9,193 bases of DNA from Candidatus Hebobacteria bacterium (GTDB taxonomy: Bacteria; Armatimonadota; Hebobacteria; Hebobacterales; Hebobacteraceae), in assembly GCA_029821235.1 (NCBI GenBank), contig JALGTT010000119.1, forward strand, positions 1-9,193, given 5' to 3'. The position numbers and the translations under genes are program-made. How positions within the stretch are numbered: position 1 is the first letter of the stretch; every line of letters begins with the position of its first letter. The notes beneath the pieces were generated by a model, which worked only from the letters and a program-made list of their open reading frames with translations, made no database searches and was not told the DNA's origin. Positions 1 to 7,399 of this stretch are shown here, one piece after another.

Positions 1-2
1 CG

Positions 3-874
3 CCCTACTGCGACATGTTCGTGGACTTCGAGTACCCCCTCGGTCGGAACGCGTCCCCGCCGGGGAAGGGGGAGCCTCCGCACCTCCGCGAATGGAGGGA
101 AAGCGCGAAACTGCCGGTGGGGCGCAAGACCATGAAAGCCCCCATGTACTTCGGCTGCAATTCCTTCGTGGACTATGAGATCGGCCGGGTGCTGGACGCC
201 GTGCAGCGATTCGCCCCCGACGCGCTCGTCATCTACACCTCCGACCACGGCACCCCGCTCCTCAGCCACGGCCTGCCCACCAAGGGCCCGGCGATGTTCG
301 AGGAGACCACCCGCATTCCGTTCCTGGTGAAGTGGCCAGGCCGCACCCCCGCGGGCAGGGTGAATCCGAACCCCGTCTCTCACATTGACCTCGTCCCCAC
401 TCTGCTGGAGGTCTTCGGCATCGAGACAGTCCCGTTCCTGGAGGGAAAGAGCATGCTTTCCTCGTTCCAGGACCCCGGCCTCGCCCCGCGGGATCTCGTC
501 TTTATGGAGTTCCACCGCTATGAGGTGGACCACGACGGCTGGGGAGGCTTTCAGCCGATTCGCTGCGCGCTCGATGGCCGCTACAAGTTGGTCGTGAACC
601 TGCTCTCCACCGATGAACTCTACGACCGGGCCTGATCGAATCCGAGGACCACGCCGAGGTGAGAGACAGGCTGCACGCCGCCATGCTGGAGTGGATGAAC
701 GACACCCGCGATCCCTTCCGCGGCGCCTACTGGGAACGGCGGCCCTGGCAGAGCAAGCGCACCATCGGGTGGAGGGGAGCCATGCGCCTGCGCCCCGACG
801 ACGGGTACGAGCGACGCGTCCTCGTCTACATGACCGGCCTCGAGGCCGAGGAGTTCGTGATAGACCTGCCCTGA
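3..874 (+). pseudogene. Sulfatase 1, C-terminal part, frameshifted near its end
   Basis: This is the C-terminal part of a type I (alkaline-phosphatase-fold) sulfatase; the N-terminus and the formylglycine cysteine lie before the window. The frame is open from base 3. It shows the metal-binding S-D-H-G (Asp codon 243-245, His 246-248), then a K-G-P-A-M-F-E-E-T-T-R-I-P-F segment and a V-K-W-P-G turn, all typical of the family. The frame stops at 633-635, just after D-E-L-Y-D. The expected continuation (L-I-E-S-E-D-H-A-E-V, then a helix and a W-rich tail) is open in another frame from about 632 to the stop at 872-874. The two downstream sulfatases have ten residues between L-Y/F-D and the next Leu, including D-P-x-E-x-x-N; here only five bases separate the same points, so 25 bases are missing. 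If the sequence is correct, the protein ends about 80 residues early. The catalytic core might still fold, because the lost part is C-terminal. An assembly or sequencing error is possible. Confidence 0.85.
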
Positions 875-932
875 CCAGCGGCGGGATAGATTGGCCCTCC
901 TTCTCGGAGAGGCCCAGGAGCGGAAGCCGACA

Positions 933-2405
933 ATGACGCGATCTTCGCCGAACCGCAATGAGGCCGTCGCGCAGGAGGAAAAGCCGGCCGGCGACCGACG
1001 CTGGAACGTGGTGGTGATTCTCACCGACGACCAGGGTGTGTGGGCGGCAGGCTGTTACGGAAATCCGGAAATACGGACCCCCAACCTGGACCGCTTGGCG
1101 GCCACTGGCACGCAGTTCGACAACTTCTTCGTGGCAACCCCTGTGTGCTCGCCGAGCCGCGCCACCCTGCTCACCGGACAGGTCCCCTCCCAGCATGGCA
1201 TTCACGATTGGATTGACGGGGGGAACGTGGGACCGGACGCCATCCGCTATCTGAGGGGGGCGGAGACCTATACGGCAGTGCTCGCTCGACACGGCTGGCG
1301 ATGCGGCATCAGCGGCAAGTGGCACCTCGGCGACTCGGCGACCCCCCAATGCGGGTTCACCGACTGGTATGTCCACCAGAAGGGCAGCAGCGACTACAAC
1401 GCGGCCCCCATGGTGAGAGACGGCCGGCTAGTGACCGAGAGTCGCTACATCACGGACGCCATCACCGACGAGGCCTTGAATATGCTCGCGCGCTACGCCG
1501 AGGCCCGCGCTCCCTTCTACCTGAGCGTCCACTATACGGCGCCGCACAGTCCATGGACGGGACACCCCGAGGAGCTGGTGAGGTCGTACGACGATTGCCC
1601 GTTCGATTCGTGCCCTCAGGAGCCGCGTCACCCATGGGCCGAGCCCTTCACCGACCAGCACCTGGGCAATCGTGAATCGTTGCAAGGATACTTCGCGGCG
1701 GTCACCGCGATGGATATCGGCGTGGGACGCATTCTGGACGCCCTGGAGACTCACGGGCTGCGGGAAAGGACGCTGGTAGTCTTTCTCAGCGACAACGGTT
1801 TCTCTTGCGGGCACCACGGATTCTGGGGCAAGGGCAACGGCACGAGACCCCTCAACATGTATGAGCGCTCGATCAAGGTCCCCGCGATCATCTCGCATCC
1901 AGGCCGCGTGAAGATACAACGGGCGCCGCACATGGTGTCCGCCTACGATTTCTACCCCACCCTGCTCGACTACCTCGGGCTCCCTGGGGCCGACGATCCC
2001 CGTCTCCCCGGGCGCAGCCTGGCCGGGTTGCTGCGAAACGGCCGCTCGGAAGAGCGCGAGCACGTGGTGGTGTTCGACGAGTACGGCCCGGTGCGCATGA
2101 TCAGGACCGAGCGCTGGAAATACGTGCATCGCTACCCCGACGGACCGCACGAGCTGTTCGATCTGGTGAACGACCCCGAGGAACGAGACAATCTGGCTGC
2201 AGAAGCGGCACACCAGCGGCGCATCCGCGAGATGAAAGGGGAAATGGAGGAGTGGTTTGCGCGGTACGTCATCCCTGCCCGCGACGGCCTGCGCCAGCCC
2301 GCCGACCGCCCGACGCCCACCTACCCGCGCGGGCTCGGCGGTGGGCAAAGCCGGCCCGTCGGCCGCGCATGGCAGACAAGTGAAGACCAGGAGAGACCTG
2401 CATGA
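933..2405 (+). CDS. Type I sulfatase (sulfatase 2), formylglycine-dependent
   Basis: This 490-residue enzyme would hydrolyse a sulfate ester. It has the full type I set: T-D-D-Q-G near residue 31 (N-terminal metal Asp pair), V-C-S-P-S-R-A-T-L-L-T-G with Cys72 as the formylglycine precursor, S-G-K-W-H-L-G (Lys129, His131), H-Y-T-A-P-H (His205), L-S-D-N-G (Asp287, Asn288) and Lys300 before the R-x-L-N-M-Y-E segment. The C-terminal subdomain ends with L-F-D-L-V-N-D-P-E-E-R-D-N-L. I chose ATG 933, with AGGAG at 916-920 and GGAAG at 922-926; an in-frame TTG at 891 would add 14 residues but lacks a good ribosome site. The N-terminus is polar, with no signal peptide or lipobox, so a cytoplasmic location is inferred. 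The gene follows sulfatase 1 by 58 bases and overlaps sulfatase 3 by four (ATGA), implying translational coupling. The substrate cannot be assigned; arylsulfatase or choline-sulfatase-like subfamilies are possible. Confidence 0.93.
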   Translation: MTRSSPNRNEAVAQEEKPAGDRRWNVVVILTDDQGVWAAGCYGNPEIRTPNLDRLAATGTQFDNFFVATPVCSPSRATLLTGQVPSQHGIHDWIDGGNVGPDAIRYLRGAETYTAVLARHGWRCGISGKWHLGDSATPQCGFTDWYVHQKGSSDYNAAPMVRDGRLVTESRYITDAITDEALNMLARYAEARAPFYLSVHYTAPHSPWTGHPEELVRSYDDCPFDSCPQEPRHPWAEPFTDQHLGNRESLQGYFAAVTAMDIGVGRILDALETHGLRERTLVVFLSDNGFSCGHHGFWGKGNGTRPLNMYERSIKVPAIISHPGRVKIQRAPHMVSAYDFYPTLLDYLGLPGADDPRLPGRSLAGLLRNGRSEEREHVVVFDEYGPVRMIRTERWKYVHRYPDGPHELFDLVNDPEERDNLAAEAAHQRRIREMKGEMEEWFARYVIPARDGLRQPADRPTPTYPRGLGGGQSRPVGRAWQTSEDQERPA

Positions 2406-3709
2406 CTCGCCCCAACATCGTCTACATCAATTCCCACGACACCGGGCGCTACGTCCAGCCCTACGGGCACCTGGTGCCGACGCCCAACCTCCAGCGCCTG
2501 GCGGAGGAGGGCGTGCTGTTCCGGCGGGCCTTCTGCGCGGCCCCCACGTGCTCGCCCAGCCGGGCTGCGCTGCTCACCGGCATGTCCCCCCACAGTTGCG
2601 GGATGCTGGGCCTGGCCCACCGCGGCTGGGGACTGAACGACTACTCCCAGGTGTTGCTGCACACCCTGCGCGAGCACGGCTACACCGCCCATCACGCCGG
2701 TTTCCAGCATATCGCGTACACCGAGGACCCGCCCGCGTGGAAGGTTATCGGGTTCGACGAAAGGCTGGAGGGCGAGGCGCACGAGGCCGCGGCCAAGTTC
2801 CTCGCCGGCCGCCCCAAAGAGCCCTTCTACCTGGAGGTGGGATTCCGCCACACCCACCGTCCCTTCGAGGAACCGGTGGGCCCCGAACACGACCCGCGCT
2901 ATCTGATGCCGCCCCCTTGCCTGCCCGACGTGCCCGAGATCCGCGAGGACTTCGCACACTTCCGCGCGGAGGCGGCCGCGCTGGATCGAGAGATGGGGGC
3001 GGTGATCGAGGCGCTGGACGAGAGCGGCCTGGCCGGCAACACCCTGGTGATTTGCACCACCGACCACGGGATCGCGTTCCCCTTCATGAAGTGCAACCTC
3101 ACCGATCACGGCATCGGCGTAATGCTCATCATGCGCGGCCCCGGAGGATTCCAGGGCGGCAAGGTGGTGGACGGCATAGTGTCCCATGTGGACGTGTTCC
3201 CCACGCTCTGCGAATACCTGGGCATTCCGCGGCCCGACTGGCTGCAGGGCGTGTCCTTCCTCCCCCTGGTGCGAGGAGACGTGGACCAGGTCCGGGAGGC
3301 CCTGTTCGCGGAGGTCACCTACCACGCCTCCCCGGAGCCCATGCGCTGTGTGCGTACCCCGCGCTACAAGTACATCCGGCGCTACGACCATCGCTCGGCG
3401 CCGGTGTTGCCCAACTGTGACGACAGCCCCAGCAAAGACTACCTGCTCGAGCATGGGTTGAGGGACCGCCCCCGGCACCAGGAGATGCTCTACGACCTGG
3501 TCTTCGATCCGCAGGAGGTGAACAACCTCGCGGACCGCCCGGAGATGGCGGAGGTGCTCCAGGAGATGCGGGACCGGCTGGACAAGTGGATGCGGGAGAC
3601 CGACGATCCTCTGCTCTCGGGAAAGATGCCGACCAAGGCGGGAGTGGTCGTCACCGACCCGGACTCCCTCTCCCCCAGCACGGGCCCCAAGACGGTGCTG
3701 GAGGAGTAG
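2402..3709 (+). CDS. Type I sulfatase (sulfatase 3), heparan N-sulfatase-like
   Basis: This is a 435-residue sulfatase. It begins directly with the first core strand (R-P-N-I-V-Y-I), so there is no signal peptide and it is probably cytoplasmic. Motifs in order: S-H-D-T-G-R around residues 11-16 (metal-binding strand end), C-S-P-S-R at 50-54 with Cys50 as the formylglycine precursor, F-R-H-T-H-R-P-F at about 148-155, T-T-D-H-G with Asp221 and His222, and Lys230 in the following loop. The C-terminal part has M-L-Y-D-L-V-F-D-P-Q-E-V-N-N-L near 362-376, then a helix and a D-D-P-L-L segment. The D-T-G-R-Y-x-x-P-Y-G opening and the S-P-S-R-A-A-L-L-T-G-M-S-P-H-S-C-G-M sequence recall the SGSH (sulfamidase) branch, but an O-sulfatase role is equally possible. 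ATG 2402 overlaps the sulfatase 2 stop and is preceded by AGGAG at 2389-2393 with 8-base spacing. The gene ends 20 bases from the convergent maturase gene. Confidence 0.92.
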   Translation: MTRPNIVYINSHDTGRYVQPYGHLVPTPNLQRLAEEGVLFRRAFCAAPTCSPSRAALLTGMSPHSCGMLGLAHRGWGLNDYSQVLLHTLREHGYTAHHAGFQHIAYTEDPPAWKVIGFDERLEGEAHEAAAKFLAGRPKEPFYLEVGFRHTHRPFEEPVGPEHDPRYLMPPPCLPDVPEIREDFAHFRAEAAALDREMGAVIEALDESGLAGNTLVICTTDHGIAFPFMKCNLTDHGIGVMLIMRGPGGFQGGKVVDGIVSHVDVFPTLCEYLGIPRPDWLQGVSFLPLVRGDVDQVREALFAEVTYHASPEPMRCVRTPRYKYIRRYDHRSAPVLPNCDDSPSKDYLLEHGLRDRPRHQEMLYDLVFDPQEVNNLADRPEMAEVLQEMRDRLDKWMRETDDPLLSGKMPTKAGVVVTDPDSLSPSTGPKTVLEE

Positions 3710-3729
3710 CCGCCCGCGCCCGATCTGAG

Positions 3730-4938
3730 TTACCGCGCCCTGCGGCCGTGGCAGTGCTTGTACTTGCGGCCGCTGCCACAGGGGCAGGGTGCATTGCGCG
3801 GCGTGCCCGCGTAGGGGAGCGCCTCGGCCGGCCGCGATTCCGGTTCGCTCTGCATGACCTCGGCCGCCGGCCGACCCCGTCGCACCAGGTCAATGTGGGC
3901 GAAGAAATACCGGTATCCCGCGCACAGGTGGTTCGACGCCGGCTCGCCGGGGTTCTGCGGAATTAGGCGGTTCTTCGGGCATCCGCCGCGGCAGGCGAAC
4001 AGGTAGTGGCACTCGCCGCAGGCCGCCGGCAGGGCCTCCCGCTTCGCCCGGCCGAAGGTCTGTTGCTGCTCCGAGTCCACCATTTCGGCCAATGGGGACT
4101 CCATGATGTTGCCCAGGCGGTACTCCGGCCGCACGAAGTGGTCGCACGCGTAGAGGTCCCCGTTGTGCTCCAGCACCAGGGCGCGGCCGCACTCCTCCGC
4201 GAACACGCACAGTGCCGCCGGCCCTCCCAGCCATGAGGCGAGGGCCGAGTCGAAGGTCTGCACGAAGACCGTGCCCACGTCCCGCTGCACCCACTCGTCG
4301 AACACGCGGCTCAGGAATCGGCCGTACTCGTCACCGGACACCGAACGCTCGCTCACAGAGGTCCCTCCGTCGGCGGCCGCGACCGGCTCCACGATGGGGA
4401 TGAACTGGATGAACCGCGCGCCCACTTCATCGCGGAAGAACCGGTACACCTCCACCGGCCGCCCCGCGTTGGCCGCGGTCATCACCCGGTCGAAGGTGGG
4501 GCCGCCCGTCGGGTCACGGCGGTAGGCGTCGTGGGCTGCGCGGGGGCCGTCCAGGCTCAGCCCGACCAGAAATCCGTGCTCGCGCAGGAACTCGCACCAT
4601 TCCTCGTCCAGCAGCGTGCCATTGGTCTGGAGGGTGTTCGAAACTCGCTGCCCTTCGTCCGCGCACTCCGCCTGCAGGGCCACCGCCCGCCGGTAGAAGT
4701 CCAGGCCGGCCAGCAGCGGCTCCCCGCCCTGCCACCCGAAGACCACCTCCGGCGCCGGATTGGCGCGCAGGTAGGCGCGCGTCGCCTGCTCCAGCACTTC
4801 GTCGGCCATCCGGAAATCGCTGCCGGGATAGAGGGACCGCTTTCCCCGGTAGTAGCAATACTCACAGGCCAGGTTGCAGTCCGCCCCCACTGGCTTGATC
4901 ATCAGGTGGAAGGGGGATGAGGCGCGCGGCTGGTCCAT
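3730..4938 (-). CDS. Anaerobic sulfatase maturase (radical SAM/SPASM) with SEC-C tail
   Basis: This enzyme oxidises the active-site Cys (or Ser) of sulfatases to formylglycine without oxygen. The 402-residue product has the radical-SAM motif C21-x3-C25-x2-C28, G-W-Q-G-G-E-P at 68-74, Q-T-N-G-T at 104-108 and L-S-L-D-G-P at 127-132. A SPASM domain follows, with Cys244, 250, 265, 307, 310, 316, 320 and 339. These spacings nearly match the two auxiliary 4Fe-4S clusters of the clostridial enzyme, and Asp266 sits where that enzyme has its catalytic Asp. The last 25 residues form a SEC-C motif (C-P-C-G-S-G-R-K-Y-K-H-C-H), a small zinc-binding module. ATG 4938 has AGGAG five bases upstream (4944-4948). 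The gene lies 27 bases after the alcohol dehydrogenase, so they are probably co-transcribed. Oddity: about 20 residues expected after F-D-R-V-M (one barrel strand, around residues 153-158) are absent, in frame. The cytoplasmic sulfatases next door are its likely clients. Confidence 0.92.
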   Translation of the reverse strand: MDQPRASSPFHLMIKPVGADCNLACEYCYYRGKRSLYPGSDFRMADEVLEQATRAYLRANPAPEVVFGWQGGEPLLAGLDFYRRAVALQAECADEGQRVSNTLQTNGTLLDEEWCEFLREHGFLVGLSLDGPRAAHDAYRRDPTGGPTFDRVMTAANAGRPVEVYRFFRDEVGARFIQFIPIVEPVAAADGGTSVSERSVSGDEYGRFLSRVFDEWVQRDVGTVFVQTFDSALASWLGGPAALCVFAEECGRALVLEHNGDLYACDHFVRPEYRLGNIMESPLAEMVDSEQQQTFGRAKREALPAACGECHYLFACRGGCPKNRLIPQNPGEPASNHLCAGYRYFFAHIDLVRRGRPAAEVMQSEPESRPAEALPYAGTPRNAPCPCGSGRKYKHCHGRRAR

Positions 4939-4965
4939 GGGATCTCCTCGCCCGGCCCCGCCGGG

Positions 4966-6102
4966 CTACTCGCGGTGGGCGCGCTCGAGAATCTCCCGGG
5001 AATCGGCCTCCGTCACCGGTCTCGGGTTGGTCTTCACCGCCCCCGACAGCAATCCATCTCTCGCGAGCGCGGCCATTTCCTCCTCCGAGATGGCGAGGTC
5101 CGAGAGGCCGCAGTGCACGTCGAGGTCGGAGACGAGGGAGCGAACGGCGGCGATGCCCTCCTCCGGAGAGGCCTCCGGGCGGCCGGTGAGCGCGGCGGCG
5201 ACGTCCGCCAGTTTCTCCTCCGCGGCCGGCCGGTTGAACTCCATGACATAGGGCAGCAAACGGCCGCAGGCCTCCCCGTGCGCGATCCCCCACCGCGCTC
5301 CCAGCGGGTGCACCAGCCCGTGCACCAGGCCGAGCCCGGAGTTGGCGAAGGCCATCCCCGCGGTCATGCTCGCCAGCGCCATGCCCTCCCGCGCCTCCCG
5401 GTCGGAGCCGTCCCGGAAGGCGGCCCGCAGGTGTTGAGCAGCCAGCCGGACCGACTTGAGGGCCAGCGTCTCCGTCGGGATGGTGGCCCCGGTGGAGAGA
5501 TAGGATTCGATGGCATGGGTCAGCGCATCCAGGCCGGTGGCCGCGGTGAGGCGCGGGGGCATGCTTACCGTCAACTCGGGATCGGTGATCGCCACCTTGG
5601 CGAACCACAGGGGGCTCTTGACGCCGAACTTCAGCCGCCGCTCCTCATCCAACACCACGGAGACTGGCGTGATCTCGCTCGCCGTGCCGGAGGTGGTGGC
5701 GATGTTGATGAGGGGCAGCCCCGGCCGGTCAATCGGCTTGCCGCGGAGATAGTCCAGGATGGAGCCCTCCATCACCGTCATCGCGGCAATGGCGCGGGCC
5801 GCGTCCATGGGACTCCCCCCGCCCAGGCCGACCACCAGATCGCATCCCTCCTGCCTCGCCAGCGCGGCCCCGCGGTCCACCGTAGCCGAGCTGGGGTCCG
5901 ACTCGACCCGATCGAACAGCAGGCTCTCCACGCCGGCCGCGGAGAGCGACTCCCTCACCTTGTCCAGCGCACCCGTGCGTCTGGCCGCCGAGCGTCCCGT
6001 CACCAGCAGCGCGCGCTTCCCCAGACGGGCGGCCTCCGCTCCCACCTGCTGCACCGCGCCCCAGCCGAAATGAATCACACCCGGCAACCTGAACTCATGC
6101 AT
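4966..6102 (-). CDS. Iron-containing (type III) alcohol dehydrogenase
   Basis: This is a 378-residue NAD(P)-dependent alcohol/aldehyde oxidoreductase of the group III family (FucO, DhaT, AdhB relatives), at normal length for the family. The nucleotide-binding G-G-G-S-P-M-D is at residues 94-100, and A-T-T-S-G-T-A-S-E at 135-143 is the second family signature. The metal ligands are Asp192 and His196 in T-G-L-D-A-L-T-H-A-I-E, His261 in G-L-V-H-G-L-V-H-P-L-G, and His275 in A-H-G-E-A; their 4-65-14 spacing fits lactaldehyde reductase. I chose ATG 6102 because AGGAG lies eight bases upstream (6111-6115); a GTG at 6129 would place that site inside the gene. The gene sits between the membrane protein (129 bases upstream) and the maturase (27 bases downstream). 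The substrate cannot be read from sequence. In sulfatase loci a lactaldehyde or other short aldehyde from deoxy-sugar breakdown is plausible, but that is inference. Confidence 0.93.
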   Translation of the reverse strand: MHEFRLPGVIHFGWGAVQQVGAEAARLGKRALLVTGRSAARRTGALDKVRESLSAAGVESLLFDRVESDPSSATVDRGAALARQEGCDLVVGLGGGSPMDAARAIAAMTVMEGSILDYLRGKPIDRPGLPLINIATTSGTASEITPVSVVLDEERRLKFGVKSPLWFAKVAITDPELTVSMPPRLTAATGLDALTHAIESYLSTGATIPTETLALKSVRLAAQHLRAAFRDGSDREAREGMALASMTAGMAFANSGLGLVHGLVHPLGARWGIAHGEACGRLLPYVMEFNRPAAEEKLADVAAALTGRPEASPEEGIAAVRSLVSDLDVHCGLSDLAISEEEMAALARDGLLSGAVKTNPRPVTEADSREILERAHRE

Positions 6103-6110
6103 GAGCAAAT

Positions 6111-6115
6111 CTCCT
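6111..6115 (-). promoter_or_regulatory. Ribosome binding site of the alcohol dehydrogenase gene
   Basis: On the - strand this reads AGGAG, eight bases before ATG 6102. It decides the start, because the longer reading from GTG 6129 would begin upstream of it. Confidence 0.75.
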
Positions 6116-6188
6116 GGAGGAAAATCCACACCACCTCTTCTACCGTCCAGGGGTGGGGTCCTGCGAGAACGCGGGGAGTGCCGCTGCG

Positions 6189-6212
6189 GGCCGGCTTCGC
6201 CGAAAGGCGGCC
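6189..6212 (-). other. GC-rich hairpin between membrane protein and alcohol dehydrogenase genes
   Basis: Twenty-four bases form a hairpin starting 20 bases after the membrane-protein stop. It has an outer five-pair GGCCG/CGGCC stem, one C-C mismatch, four more pairs (one G-U) and a four-base loop. No U-tract follows on the - strand, so it is not a standard intrinsic terminator. It could be an attenuator or processing element that changes expression of the two downstream genes, or chance in GC-rich DNA. The surrounding 129-base gap (6103-6231) shows no other feature apart from the downstream ribosome site. Confidence 0.35.
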
Positions 6213-6231
6213 GGGGCCCGGGAGATTGCGA

Positions 6232-7392
6232 CTAGAGTTTCAGGCGGAACACGCCGACTTCGAGCAGCCGGAGCATGACCGCCAGGAGCAAGACTCCAAA
6301 CATCACGATCATGGCATTCTCCGCCGAGAGCCACGGCGCGTACTGGATGGGGGCGTCGGACAGTTTGTGCGGCAGAATGCGCCACTGGGACAACAGATCC
6401 GTCAGATATATGTCCAGCCAGGCGTACCCCTTGCGAAGCGTGGGCAGCATGAAGGCCACGATCAGCGCGGCCAGCGGGTACATGCCCCAGGCGAGGGTGC
6501 GATACTTGTACTTCTGGTGCTCCAGATAGAGGGGGCATTCGCGGCACGGGTTGCCCGCCTTCTTCCGCGCCTCCCGCTGCCGCTTGGCGGCCAGCGCCTT
6601 GTGGTACGCCTCCGCCCTGCTCTGAGCGGCGTCCAGTTCCTGCGCCACCTGCACCCGGTGTTTCGCCGCGATGGTGCTCAGGAGTTGGCTGGCGAGATCG
6701 TGGTCGCAGTAGCAGCCGCTCTTTTTCTTCCAGCACGAGATCCCCTCGAGAAACCGCGGACAGGTAACGCGGAGGCTGCCGCGGCAGAAGTGCAACTCCC
6801 AGCACTTCCGCATCAGCGAAGGGCGCGCCTTGGCTCTCTTCTCCGCGATCTCGGAGAGCGCCGCGGAGTCGGGCGTCCTCGCCCCGAAGCCACCCTTGGG
6901 GGTGTAGGCAATGGCGATTACCCGCCCTATCACCACCCGCAACACCCCGATCACGATCAGCGCTCCCCCGCTCGCCTGCAGACTGGCGATCAGCGACTGA
7001 GCAGTTTCCATCAGCCTGGGAGCGCCGCCCACGGCCTTCGAGGTGATCATCATCGGGAGCAACCACCAACAAGCCACTCCCCCCAAGGCCACCAGCCAGG
7101 CCACGCTGTCCACCCGGTAGTGCCTGACCAATCCCACCCCCACCAGCACCCACAGGGCGGTCAGGAACACTTTGCGCCAGATGACCAGGTTTCGCTCCAG
7201 GATGTCCACCGCCGTGCCCTGGATGATGGGGACGGCCAGTTGGCCGGAGAGCAGCACGTAGAACAGGAATCCCAGGCACAGCACCAGGGTGACGCCGGCG
7301 AGGATGAGCACGTTGTCGAGGGCCGGCATCGCGGCGGAAAAACCAGTGGGGCCCGGCTTCTGTGTCGACATCCCAGGCCTGATGGAGGTCAC
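6232..7392 (-). CDS. Six-helix membrane protein with cysteine-rich (CW/CP) module
   Basis: I do not recognise a named family. The 386-residue product has hydrophobic segments near residues 26-48, 75-91, 96-116, 142-163, 299-317 and 361-380, so it is an inner-membrane protein. Between helices 4 and 5 lies a hydrophilic domain with eight cysteines in pairs: C197-W-x4-C203-x7-C211-P-x7-C220-W-x5-C227-x-C229, a charged, probably helical stretch (about 232-280), then C283-x2-C286-P-L-Y. The repeated C-W and C-P pairs recall the small 'two-CW' cysteine domains of bacteria; metal or Fe-S binding is inferred. I chose GTG 7392 because GGAG stands seven bases upstream and a promoter-like element lies just beyond, inside the longer open frame that runs to 7545; ATG 7371 is an alternative. 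The gene precedes the alcohol dehydrogenase and maturase on the same strand. A redox, sensor or transport role is open; I assign none. Confidence 0.8.
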   Translation of the reverse strand: MTSIRPGMSTQKPGPTGFSAAMPALDNVLILAGVTLVLCLGFLFYVLLSGQLAVPIIQGTAVDILERNLVIWRKVFLTALWVLVGVGLVRHYRVDSVAWLVALGGVACWWLLPMMITSKAVGGAPRLMETAQSLIASLQASGGALIVIGVLRVVIGRVIAIAYTPKGGFGARTPDSAALSEIAEKRAKARPSLMRKCWELHFCRGSLRVTCPRFLEGISCWKKKSGCYCDHDLASQLLSTIAAKHRVQVAQELDAAQSRAEAYHKALAAKRQREARKKAGNPCRECPLYLEHQKYKYRTLAWGMYPLAALIVAFMLPTLRKGYAWLDIYLTDLLSQWRILPHKLSDAPIQYAPWLSAENAMIVMFGVLLLAVMLRLLEVGVFRLKL

Positions 7393-7399
7393 TCGATCG

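Noticed and set aside
891..932. TTG start at 891 for sulfatase 2
   Set aside because: No ribosome site precedes it and the added residues match nothing in the family; ATG 933 has purine-rich sites upstream.
1428..2348. 306-codon - strand frame within sulfatase 2
   Set aside because: It is antisense to a gene with complete motifs, with no ribosome site and no recognisable domain.
2257..3478. Long open frames overlapping sulfatase 3 on both strands (2257-3420 +, 2321-3478 -)
   Set aside because: Sulfatase 3 has full catalytic motifs and a coupled start. The overlapping frames are Arg/Pro/Gly-rich or His-rich and are shadows from GC bias.
3710..3729. Bidirectional terminator between convergent sulfatase 3 and maturase genes
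   Set aside because: The 20-base gap has no inverted repeat or T-run; no terminator can be supported there.
4951..4965. CCCGG/CCGGG hairpin between the dehydrogenase stop and the maturase ribosome site
   Set aside because: Only five pairs with a five-base loop and no U-tract; common by chance at this GC content.
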